Shown here in pieces: positions 1-5,540 of a stretch of DNA of 5,540 nt (position 1 is the stretch's first letter; the number at the start of each line of letters is the position of its first letter). The position numbers and the translations under genes were made by a program. The notes under the pieces were generated by a model. That model was not told where the DNA came from. It saw only the letters and a list, made by a program, of their open reading frames with translations, and ran no database searches. The stretch is from Thiomonas sp. (GTDB lineage: Bacteria; Pseudomonadota; Gammaproteobacteria; Burkholderiales; Burkholderiaceae_C): contig DAIDHU010000276.1 in the NCBI GenBank assembly GCA_027451915.1, positions 1 through 5,540 of the forward strand. Direction: 5' to 3'.

Positions 1-989
1 AGGTCCCCGGCCCGGGGCTCCAGCGACTGGTGCAGCCATGCCAGCCCGGCGCGGGTCAGACGCGCCAGGCTCTCGTCGGCGGCGGCGGGGCGCAGGTGCG
101 CCAGGCCGGCGGGCAGGCTGGATGCGCCCGCGCTCGCGCCGCGAGCATCCAGCACCCGAACCCGCCAGCCGCGCGCGGCCAGGGCCTGGTCGCAGGCCGC
201 TCCGGCCAGACCGGCTCCGACCACGAGGGCCGAGCCTGCCCGGGGGCGCTCGAGGCGCGCGCGGGTGCATGCCGGCGCGCGCAGATCGGCCTCCAGGCGT
301 TGCGCCTTGCCCGCGTAGCCGGGGGCCTTGCGGGTTTCGAAGCCCACGGCCCGCAGGCCTTCGCGCACCGTGCCGGCCACCGTGTAGGTGGCGGCGCGCG
401 CTCCCGGCCGGAACAGCGCCGCGACCTGGGCCAGCAGTTCGCGGCTCCACATGCGCGGGTTGCGCGAAGGTGCGAAACCGTCGAGGTAGACCGCGTCGGC
501 TCCGAGTTCGAGCCCTTGCAGCAGGCTGGGCGCATCGCCGAACGCCAGCAGCAGGCGCAGGCGTCCGCCTTCCAGCCACACGGGGTGCAGGCCCTGGATC
601 GCCGGCGGCCAGCGCTCGCGGAGTTGCCCGGCCATCTCGCGCCATTGCGGGTCCGCGCATTCGCGCAGCAGGTCCTCCGCGGGCAGCGGATGCAGTTCCA
701 GTGCCACGTAATGCAACACTTCGGGGCGGCGTGGATCGTCCCGCCAGGCCTGCCAGGTGGCAAGGAAGTTGCTGCCCAGGCCGAAGCCTGTTTCCAGCAC
801 CACGAATTGCCGCCGATCGCGCCAGCGCGCCTGTTCGCCCAGCAGGCCGCAGCCGCGCAGGAAGACTTCGCGCGCCTGACCGGCGGCCCCGGCCCGGCTG
901 GCGTAGACGTCGCCGTAGCGCGCGCTGTAGGGTTCGCCGTTCGCGCCGTGCTGCAAGGCCTCGGCGCGTACCGCCCCGGGCTCGCTCAT
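1..989 (-). CDS. mnmC: MnmC, bifunctional tRNA mnm5(s2)U biosynthesis protein (5' part, runs off left edge)
   Basis: The first 329 residues are visible, about half of the family's usual length (E. coli MnmC is about 670 aa). In E. coli the enzyme completes mnm5(s2)U at the wobble position of certain tRNAs: a C-terminal FAD oxidase removes the carboxymethyl group from cmnm5U, and the N-terminal SAM-dependent domain (DUF752) methylates the resulting nm5U. Seen here: GDVYASR near residues 26-32, the SAM-binding stretch LETGFGLGSNFLATW (65-79), the DUF752 signature DAVYLDGFAPSRNPRMW (165-181), and GYAGKAQRL closing the methyltransferase domain. The oxidase domain then opens with a dinucleotide-binding fold, SALVVGAGLAG (253-263). 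The frame is open to the window edge. The ATG at 989-987 overlaps the stop of the upstream 5-FCL gene as ATGA, with no strong Shine-Dalgarno of its own, which suggests translational coupling. The rest of the FAD domain lies outside the window, so an intact C-terminus cannot be confirmed. Confidence 0.95.
   Translation of the reverse strand, partial: MSEPGAVRAEALQHGANGEPYSARYGDVYASRAGAAGQAREVFLRGCGLLGEQARWRDRRQFVVLETGFGLGSNFLATWQAWRDDPRRPEVLHYVALELHPLPAEDLLRECADPQWREMAGQLRERWPPAIQGLHPVWLEGGRLRLLLAFGDAPSLLQGLELGADAVYLDGFAPSRNPRMWSRELLAQVAALFRPGARAATYTVAGTVREGLRAVGFETRKAPGYAGKAQRLEADLRAPACTRARLERPRAGSALVVGAGLAGAACDQALAARGWRVRVLDARGASAGASSLPAGLAHLRPAAADESLARLTRAGLAWLHQSLEPRAGD
986..989 (-). other. 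ATGA start-stop overlap joining 5-FCL and mnmC
   Basis: On the minus strand the bases 989-986 read ATGA. The ATG starts mnmC and the TGA ends the cyclo-ligase gene. Such overlaps normally indicate one transcript with translational re-initiation, and no strong ribosome binding site is visible just upstream of the mnmC ATG. The coupling is inferred from this arrangement. Confidence 0.8.
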
Positions 990-1594
990 CGAGTCGAGGC
1001 CGCGCGCAGGTAGCGGCGGGTCTCGGTGAGCACCAGGTCCAGGGGACGGTCGTGGGCTTGCGCGACCAGGCCCTCGACCCGGCAGGCGTCGTAGGCCAGC
1101 CCGACGGTCCGCACCCGCGGGCGATGCTCCAGGTAGCGGTCGTAGTAGCCGCCTCCGTAGCCCAGGCGCAGGCCATCCTCGGCGAAACCGACGCAGGGCA
1201 CCAGCAGCAGGTCGGGCTCGACTTCGGTGCCGCAGTCGGCTGGCTGCTCGATGCCATAGGGGCCCTCGCGCAGGGCCTGCCCAGGGGACCAGGCGCAAAA
1301 ACGCATGCCGCGAACGGCAGGCTGCACCACGGGAAGCGCGATGCGCCAGGGCCACGCCAGCGCCGTGCCCACCCGCGTCAGCACCTTCAGCGCGTCGTAT
1401 TCGCCCCGGCTCGCGCAGTATGCTCCGATGCAGCGGGCTTGCAAGGCGCGCAATTCACTTTCCAGGGCGGCGTCGAGCGCGGCGTCCCGTTGCGCGCGCT
1501 GCGGCAAGTCCTCGCGCTTACGTCGAAGCGCCTCGCGCAGTTGTGCACGCGAGCTGCCCGTGGCAGCATGCGCAAAGGATGTTGCAAAGACCAT
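986..1594 (-). CDS. fau: 5-formyltetrahydrofolate cyclo-ligase (5,10-methenyl-THF synthetase)
   Basis: A 202-residue cytosolic enzyme that uses ATP to convert 5-formyl-THF to 5,10-methenyl-THF, returning stored or inhibitory folate to the one-carbon pool. The length is typical of the family. The family signature is clear: LLLVPCVGFAEDGLRLGYGGGYYDRYL spans about residues 129-155, and its glycine-rich core GYGGGYYDRYL (145-155) forms the nucleotide and phosphate binding region. Also present are the basic N-terminal helix RAQLREALRRKRE (16-28), GIEQP (114-118) and the C-terminal PLDLVLTETRR. The start at 1594 is the only in-frame ATG close to the conserved domain; the open frame upstream lacks family similarity and would run into the divergent slt gene. 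TTG at 1600 is a weaker alternative. The TGA stop overlaps the mnmC start (ATGA), so this is the first gene of a two-gene unit. The E. coli names are fau/ygfA. Confidence 0.93.
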   Translation of the reverse strand: MVFATSFAHAATGSSRAQLREALRRKREDLPQRAQRDAALDAALESELRALQARCIGAYCASRGEYDALKVLTRVGTALAWPWRIALPVVQPAVRGMRFCAWSPGQALREGPYGIEQPADCGTEVEPDLLLVPCVGFAEDGLRLGYGGGYYDRYLEHRPRVRTVGLAYDACRVEGLVAQAHDRPLDLVLTETRRYLRAASTR

Positions 1595-1597
1595 GCT

Positions 1598-1632
1598 CAA
1601 GCTAAGCTTGGGGTTTATGAAGTTCGTCGAAC
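1598..1632. repeat. Two short perfect palindromes between and at the divergent gene starts
   Basis: Two one-base-centre palindromes lie 11 bases apart. The first is CAAGCT-A-AGCTTG (1598-1610), wholly inside the gap between the 5-FCL start and the proposed slt start. The second is GTTCG-T-CGAAC (1622-1632), just inside the proposed slt reading frame. A third, looser dyad follows (GTTGCG 1635-1640 with CGCAAC 1652-1657). This stretch is clearly less GC-rich than its surroundings. Palindromes in a divergent control region can be operators for dimeric regulators, but no known binding motif is recognised and I found no convincing -35/-10 pair on either strand. Function is inferred from position only. 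Confidence 0.4.
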
Positions 1633-3812
1633 GGGTTGCGCATATTGTGCTCGCAACGATCAGGGGGAGCGGGTCGGCAGGGCCCCGCCCCGGGCCGCGC
1701 GGGCTGGGGCGCGCCCTGGCCATGGCTGCGCTGATGTGGGGGCTGCAAGGCGCCTGGCACGGCCAGGCCCAGGCGGCTGCGGCGCCGTCCAGGGCCGCGG
1801 TGGCGGCCTCGTCGGCCTCCGGCACGGCGCACCCGGCCTCGGGCGCTTCCAGCCTCGACACGACGGCCTCGCAGCCGGTGCCTCTGGCGCCTCCGCCCGC
1901 ACCGGTGCTGGACCCGGGCGCGGCTACGCTCGCCCGTCAGGCCTGGCTGGGTTTCGAGCGCGGCGATCCGGCGCCTGCGACCCAGGCGCTGCCGGCGCTG
2001 CGGGGTACCCTGCTGGAGCCCTGGGTCGCCTACTGGGCGCTCGAGCCGCGCCTGGCCAGCGCGACCCAGGACGACATCGATGTGTTCGCCCGGACCTGGC
2101 CGCGCAGTCTGCCGCTGCAGCGCCTGCGTTCGCAGTGGCTGTTCGAGCTGGCGCGGCGCAAGGACTGGGCGGGCTATCTGGGCGCCTATGCCGCCTATGA
2201 CGGGGACAACCCGCAGCTGCAGTGCCTGCAGGCCCAGGCCCGGTTCCAGACCGGCGGGGTCGATACCGCGGCGCAGGTGCTGGCGCTGTGGGCGCGGGAG
2301 CCTTCGGGCGGGACGGGCTGCAACAGCGCGGCCAAGGCCTTGCTGGGGGCCGGGCTCATCGACCAGGATGCGCTGTGGCTCCGGCTGCGCGGATTCTTCG
2401 CCCAGGGGCAGGCGCGCGCGTCCCTGCAGTTCGTCCCCGCGTTGCCGGCGCCGGAGGGCCAGGCGCTGCGCCGGGCCGTGGACGATCCGCTGGGCATCGT
2501 GCTCGACACGGCGCGCACCGGCATTCCCGCCGACAGCGTGCAGCGCAGGGTCCTGGTGCTCGCGTTGTTCAACATGGCGCATCAGGATCCGCAGCAGACC
2601 ATGCGCCTGCTCGAAGGCGGGCTGCGGGGGCTTCGTGCCGACCTGCGCGCCAGCATTGCCTGGCGTGCCGCGCGCTCGGCCTCGGTGCAGCTGCTTCCGG
2701 GGGCCGCGGAGCTGTTCGCCCAGGCCCAGCGCATCGATCCCGCCTGGCAAGCCGACCCCGACAGCTGGAAATGGTGCCTGCGCGCCGCGCTTCGCGAGTC
2801 GCGCTGGAGCCTGGTGAAAAAAGCCACCGCGGCCTTGCTGCGCGACGGCCAGGCCGGCGATGCGGCCGAGGCCACGTACTGGCGCGCGGTCGCGCTGAGC
2901 GCCACCGGCCAGGGCAAGCAGGCGCGTGCATTGTGGCGTGGCATGGCCCAGCCCTGGAACTATTACGGGCAACTGGCCACCGAGGCGCTTCGACGCCCGG
3001 TGAGCCTGCCCACCCAGGCGCCGCCCCCGGTGGACATGCGCCTGGTGTACCAGGAGGCCTCGCGCGATGCCGTGCGCCAGGCCCTGTTGTTGTACAGGGT
3101 GGACGCCTACGCGCCGGCCGCCTGGCAATGGCACGCCGCGCTGGACGGCGCCGATGACGCGCAATTGCATGCCGCGGCGCAACTGGCCTGCGACCAGCGG
3201 GCCTGGCTGCTGTGCATTTCGGCCAGCGAACGCATGCAGGGCAGCGTGGACTGGACCCAACGCTATGTCATGCCCTTTCGCCAGCAGGTGGCGCGGGCTT
3301 CGCGCAGCACCGGCGTGAGCGAGGCCTTCCTGTACGGCATCATGCGCCAGGAATCCCGCTTCGCCTCGGGCATCCGCTCCTGGGCCGGCGCCAACGGGCT
3401 GATGCAACTCATGCCCTCCACGGCGCGCTGGGTGGCACGCAAGATCGGACTGGGCGGATTCCAGGCCGCGCAGGTGACCGAGGTCGGCACCAACGTCACC
3501 CTGGGCTCGGCCTACCTGGGCATGCTGCTGCAGCGATTCGACGGTTCGCAGGCCATGGCCGCCGCCGGCTACAACGCCGGGCCGGGGCGCCCGGCGCGCT
3601 GGCGCGGCATGCCCCTGCCCGAGGAGGATGGGCTGGCCGGTGCGGTGTTCACCGAAAGCATTCCCGTGGAACAGACAAGGGACTACGTCAAGCGGGTGCA
3701 GGCCAATGCGACCGTCTATTCCGCGCTGCTCGGAGGCGAATCCCAATCCCTAGAATCGCGTCTGGCCCTGGCTGCGCCGGCGCGCATGTCCGGCGCGCAG
3801 CCGATGCCCTGA
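1617..3812 (+). CDS. slt: Soluble lytic murein transglycosylase, Slt70 type (GH23)
   Basis: A 731-residue periplasmic enzyme that cleaves the MurNAc-GlcNAc bond in peptidoglycan, leaving 1,6-anhydromuramic ends, for murein turnover and recycling. The N-terminus has a long leader, then the hydrophobic stretch ALAMAALMWGLQGAW and a likely signal peptidase site after GQAQA. An Ala/Pro-rich linker follows, then a long alpha-helical superhelical (U-ring) domain with two cysteines (about 203 and 235) resembling the conserved pair of Slt70. The C-terminal GH23 domain shows catalytic Glu579 in MRQESRF, GLMQLMPSTA (594-603), AAGYNAGPGR (650-659), then FTESIPVEQTRDYVKRV, matching the Slt70 order. E. 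coli Slt70 is 645 aa, so the excess is mostly N-terminal. The start is uncertain: in-frame ATGs lie at 1593 (overlapping the 5-FCL start codon), 1617 and 1722. I prefer 1617 because it supplies basic residues before the hydrophobic core; its GGGG ribosome site is weak. The gene is divergent from 5-FCL. Confidence 0.93.
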   Translation: MKFVERVAHIVLATIRGSGSAGPRPGPRGLGRALAMAALMWGLQGAWHGQAQAAAAPSRAAVAASSASGTAHPASGASSLDTTASQPVPLAPPPAPVLDPGAATLARQAWLGFERGDPAPATQALPALRGTLLEPWVAYWALEPRLASATQDDIDVFARTWPRSLPLQRLRSQWLFELARRKDWAGYLGAYAAYDGDNPQLQCLQAQARFQTGGVDTAAQVLALWAREPSGGTGCNSAAKALLGAGLIDQDALWLRLRGFFAQGQARASLQFVPALPAPEGQALRRAVDDPLGIVLDTARTGIPADSVQRRVLVLALFNMAHQDPQQTMRLLEGGLRGLRADLRASIAWRAARSASVQLLPGAAELFAQAQRIDPAWQADPDSWKWCLRAALRESRWSLVKKATAALLRDGQAGDAAEATYWRAVALSATGQGKQARALWRGMAQPWNYYGQLATEALRRPVSLPTQAPPPVDMRLVYQEASRDAVRQALLLYRVDAYAPAAWQWHAALDGADDAQLHAAAQLACDQRAWLLCISASERMQGSVDWTQRYVMPFRQQVARASRSTGVSEAFLYGIMRQESRFASGIRSWAGANGLMQLMPSTARWVARKIGLGGFQAAQVTEVGTNVTLGSAYLGMLLQRFDGSQAMAAAGYNAGPGRPARWRGMPLPEEDGLAGAVFTESIPVEQTRDYVKRVQANATVYSALLGGESQSLESRLALAAPARMSGAQPMP

Positions 3813-3821
3813 TGTGATGCC

Positions 3822-3850
3822 CCGGGCCAGCGTCCCCGACGACGGCCCGG
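3822..3850 (+). repeat. GC-rich inverted repeat between slt and the SDR gene
   Basis: CCGGGCC (3822-3828) is the exact reverse complement of GGCCCGG (3844-3850), with a 15-base loop between. It sits in the 61 bases separating the slt stop from the preferred start of the next gene. No T-run follows, so it is not a standard intrinsic terminator. It could protect the slt mRNA 3' end, dampen read-through, or be chance in GC-rich DNA. If the next gene instead starts at 3814 or 3817, the repeat would lie in coding sequence. Confidence 0.4.
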
Positions 3851-3873
3851 CCCTTCAGCAACGAGTACCAGGT

Positions 3874-4863
3874 ATGCAAGACATCGTCGTATTCGGTGGT
3901 TCCGGATTCATCGGCACACAAGTGGTGGCGCGCCTGAGCGCGGCCGGTTGCCGCGTGCTGGTGCCCACGCGCCGGCGCGAGCGCGCCAAGCACCTGCTGC
4001 CGCTGCCCACGGTCGACCTGGTGCAGATCGACACTTTCGACAGCGCGACCCTGCGGCGCCTGGTGCAGGGGCGCGATGCCGTGGTCAACCTCGTGGGCAT
4101 CCTGCACGGGCGCCGCGGCCGTCCCTACGGAGCCGACTTCGCGCGGGCGCACGTGCGACTGCCGCAAAAGCTCGCGCAGGCCTGCGCCGAGACCGGCGTG
4201 CGCCGTTTCGTGCACCTCAGCGCGCTGGGCGCCGACAGCCATGGCCCTTCGATGTACCTGCGCTCCAAGGGCGATGGCGAGGCCGCCGTGCGCGCCGAGG
4301 AGGCGGGCCTGCGCTGGACCATCCTGCGCCCCTCGGTGGTGTTCGGCGAGGAGGACGATTTCCTCAACCTGTTCGCCCGGCTGCAGCGCCGCCTTCCCAT
4401 CGTGCTGCTGGGCGGAGCCTCGCAGCGCTTCGCTCCGGTGTATGTCGGCGATGTCGCGCAGGCCGTGGTCAGCGCGCTCATCGGGCCGCAGGCCCCCGCC
4501 ACGGTGGGTCGCATCTACGAGCTCGGCGGGCCGCAGGTGTGCACCCTGCGTGAACTGGTGCGCAAGGCCGGCGTGTGGGCCGGCGTGAACCAGGGGCGCG
4601 GCAGGCCCGTGGTGGGGCTGCCGCATGCGCTGGCGGCGCCGCTGGCGGCGCTGCTCGAGCTGGCTCCCGGCGGTCCGCTGATGAGCCGCGACAACCTGGA
4701 CTCGATGCGCGTGCCCAGCGTGCCGCAGGGTAAGCTTCCCGGTTTCGCGCCCGAGCTGGGCGTGGCGCATCCGTCCAGCGCCGAGGCGCTGGCCCCCGGC
4801 TGGCTGCGCCACCTGGGGCCGCAGGCCGAATACGACGCCCTGCGCAGCCACGCCGGGCGCTGA
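3874..4863 (+). CDS. NAD(P)-binding atypical SDR protein, complex I NDUFA9-like
   Basis: A 329-residue Rossmann-fold protein of the extended/atypical short-chain dehydrogenase group to which mitochondrial NDUFA9 belongs. Bacterial members are common but their substrate is generally not known. It opens directly with a beta strand and dinucleotide motif, IVVFGGSGFIG (4-14). A basic patch after strand 2 (PTRRRERAKH, 31-40) is compatible with NADP. Next come VVNLVGILHG (70-79), HLSALGAD (114-121), a Y-x-x-x-K pair at Tyr128 and Lys132 (MYLRSKGDGE), ILRPSVVFGEEDDFLNLFA (150-168) and VYVGDVAQAVV (189-199). The last ~100 residues are the variable substrate domain. I chose ATG 3874 because the nucleotide motif then begins at residue 8, as is usual in the family. 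Frame-compatible starts at 3814 (GTG) and 3817 (ATG) would add about 20 residues lacking family features. It is co-directional with slt, 61 bases downstream, and ends before a strong terminator. Confidence 0.85.
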   Translation: MQDIVVFGGSGFIGTQVVARLSAAGCRVLVPTRRRERAKHLLPLPTVDLVQIDTFDSATLRRLVQGRDAVVNLVGILHGRRGRPYGADFARAHVRLPQKLAQACAETGVRRFVHLSALGADSHGPSMYLRSKGDGEAAVRAEEAGLRWTILRPSVVFGEEDDFLNLFARLQRRLPIVLLGGASQRFAPVYVGDVAQAVVSALIGPQAPATVGRIYELGGPQVCTLRELVRKAGVWAGVNQGRGRPVVGLPHALAAPLAALLELAPGGPLMSRDNLDSMRVPSVPQGKLPGFAPELGVAHPSSAEALAPGWLRHLGPQAEYDALRSHAGR

Positions 4864-4864
4864 G

Positions 4865-4876
4865 GCCGGCGCCGGC
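4865..4876. repeat. 12-bp GC palindrome after the SDR stop codon
   Basis: GCCGGCGCCGGC is a perfect 12-bp palindrome one base after the TGA at 4861-4863. As RNA it has no loop of its own, so it is not a terminator hairpin. In DNA this rich in G and C it may be chance, and no role is proposed. Confidence 0.3.
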
Positions 4877-4902
4877 ATCGGCACCGGTACCCATTCCGAT
4901 CC

Positions 4903-4940
4903 GCCCTGGCGCCCCGCGCGGGCGCCGGGCCCGTTTTTTT
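4903..4940 (+). terminator. Intrinsic (rho-independent) terminator after the SDR gene
   Basis: The core stem is GGCGCCC (4908-4914) paired with GGGCGCC (4920-4926) around a five-base CGCGC loop. It extends outward by GCCC (4903-4906) pairing with GGGC (4927-4930), with T4907 bulged, giving 11 base pairs. Three bases later come seven Ts (4934-4940). An alternative stem abutting the T-run directly is CGGGC (4919-4923) with GCCCG (4929-4933). Either form makes a classical terminator, about 40 bases after the SDR stop. It separates the slt/SDR unit from rep. Because it ends only 21 bases before the rep start, rep either relies on a promoter within this short region or on read-through. Confidence 0.88.
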
Positions 4941-4948
4941 CGTTTTCC

Positions 4949-4953
4949 GGAAG
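4949..4953 (+). promoter_or_regulatory. Ribosome binding site for rep
   Basis: GGAAG lies 8 bases before the ATG at 4962. It is the best-placed purine-rich site in the stretch and supports this start. Confidence 0.6.
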
Positions 4954-4961
4954 TCTCGAAC

Positions 4962-5540
4962 ATGCTCAATGCCGCCCAGGAACGCGCCGTGGCCCATCTC
5001 GGCGGTCCCTGCCTGGTGATCGCCGGCGCTGGCAGCGGCAAGACGCGGGTGATCACCCACAAGATCGCGCGCCTGCTGCGCGCCGGCTACGCGCCCTCGG
5101 AAATCGCGGCCATCACCTTCACCAACAAGGCCGCGGCGGAGATGCGCGAGCGCGCGCGCGACCTGCTCGACGACGCCAAGGCCGCCAAGCAGCTGGTGAT
5201 TTCCACCTTCCATGCGCTGGGGGTTCGCATCCTGCGCGAGGATGGCGAGGCCCTGGGCCTGAAGTCCCAGTTCTCCATCCTGGACAGCGACGACGTGGCC
5301 TCGCTGCTGCGCGAGGCCGGCGGCACCACCGAGATCAAGCAGGCGCGGGCCTGGGCCTGGCGCATCAGCCAGTGGAAAGGCGCCCTGCTGGATCCCCGCC
5401 AGGCGGCGGCGCAGGCGCGCGACCCGGAGGACGTGCAGGCGGCGAAGGTCTGGGAGCGCTACAACGAGGCGCTCAACGCCTACCAGGCGGTGGACTTCGA
5501 CGACCTCATGGTGCTGCCGCTGCGCCTGCTGCGCGAGCAC
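4962..5540 (+). CDS. rep: ATP-dependent DNA helicase Rep, N-terminal part (runs off right edge)
   Basis: The first 193 residues of an SF1A (UvrD/Rep/PcrA) 3'-5' DNA helicase, whose full length is usually about 670 aa. Rep unwinds DNA ahead of the replisome and clears bound proteins. Motifs seen in order: Q-motif LNAAQERAV (2-10), Walker A AGAGSGKT (21-28), motif Ia ITFTNKAAAEM (51-61), motif Ib STFHALG (81-87), and VDFDDLMVLPLRLL (177-190). Two stretches favour Rep over UvrD: STFHALGVRILREDGEALGLKSQFSILDSDD resembles the Rep 'STFHTLG...' segment followed by 'ALG...F', and the N-terminus starts directly at the Q-motif without UvrD's short extension. The Walker B motif and domains 2A/2B are beyond the window. 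ATG 4962 is preceded by a GGAAG ribosome site and by a strong terminator, so it begins a new transcription unit or depends on read-through. Confidence 0.92.
   Translation, partial: MLNAAQERAVAHLGGPCLVIAGAGSGKTRVITHKIARLLRAGYAPSEIAAITFTNKAAAEMRERARDLLDDAKAAKQLVISTFHALGVRILREDGEALGLKSQFSILDSDDVASLLREAGGTTEIKQARAWAWRISQWKGALLDPRQAAAQARDPEDVQAAKVWERYNEALNAYQAVDFDDLMVLPLRLLREH

Noticed and set aside
1574..1593. AAAGGA as ribosome site for an slt start at ATG 1593
   Set aside because: The spacing of 13 bases is too long, and this start would overlap the 5-FCL start codon on the other strand and lengthen an already long leader.
1595..1861. N-terminal extension of 5-FCL from an ATG at 1861
   Set aside because: The extra ~89 residues lack family similarity and are antisense to the slt leader; the canonical family length is reached from ATG 1594.
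1602..3746. A 714-codon open frame on the minus strand opposite slt, and a 720-codon plus-strand frame at 38-2200
   Set aside because: Both are shadows produced by GC-rich codon use: the first lies opposite a clearly recognisable Slt protein, and the second runs across the antisense of mnmC and 5-FCL and then into slt. Their translations are Arg/Ala/Gly/Pro-rich with no recognisable family motif.
3688..4884. A 398-codon minus-strand frame opposite the SDR gene
   Set aside because: It is antisense to a gene with intact Rossmann and YxxxK motifs, is low in complexity (His/Gln/Arg/Ala-rich), and overlaps the slt end and terminator region.
5142..5162. Alternating GC run inside rep (possible Z-DNA or repeat)
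   Set aside because: It encodes the ordinary Rep sequence MRERARD with Arg/Ala codons typical of this genome, so no extra explanation is needed.

Overview
This GC-rich window looks like an ordinary chromosomal segment from a proteobacterium, most likely a betaproteobacterium of the order Burkholderiales. That placement is an inference from protein character and gene order (5-FCL divergent from a soluble lytic transglycosylase, followed by an NDUFA9-like SDR protein). No marker gene in the window fixes the taxon. Coding density is very high and codon use is uniform. I see no transposase, integrase, phage gene, CRISPR array, tRNA or rRNA.

Layout. The left third is a minus-strand pair: 5-formyltetrahydrofolate cyclo-ligase (1594 to 986), then the 5' half of mnmC (989 running off the left edge). 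The two overlap by the four bases ATGA, so they are probably translationally coupled. Divergent from them, starting about 1617, is a long plus-strand gene for a periplasmic Slt70-type lytic transglycosylase (to 3812). After 61 bases, which hold a GC-rich inverted repeat, comes an atypical short-chain dehydrogenase/reductase of the complex-I NDUFA9-like family (3874-4863). A strong intrinsic terminator (4903-4940) closes that unit. The last gene, from 4962 off the right edge, is the N-terminal part of a Rep-type UvrD-family DNA helicase.

Function. All five genes are housekeeping: wobble-uridine tRNA modification (MnmC), folate one-carbon salvage (5-FCL), murein turnover (Slt), a nucleotide-binding SDR protein of uncertain role, and replication-fork helicase activity (Rep). 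One metabolic thread is plausible: 5-FCL returns 5-formyl-THF to the methenyl/methylene-THF pool, and methylene-THF is the carbon donor for the MnmEG step that makes MnmC's substrate. The most notable non-coding structure is the 22-base gap between the divergent 5-FCL and slt starts, where three short dyads cluster within 60 bases. I found no convincing sign of a previously undescribed system.
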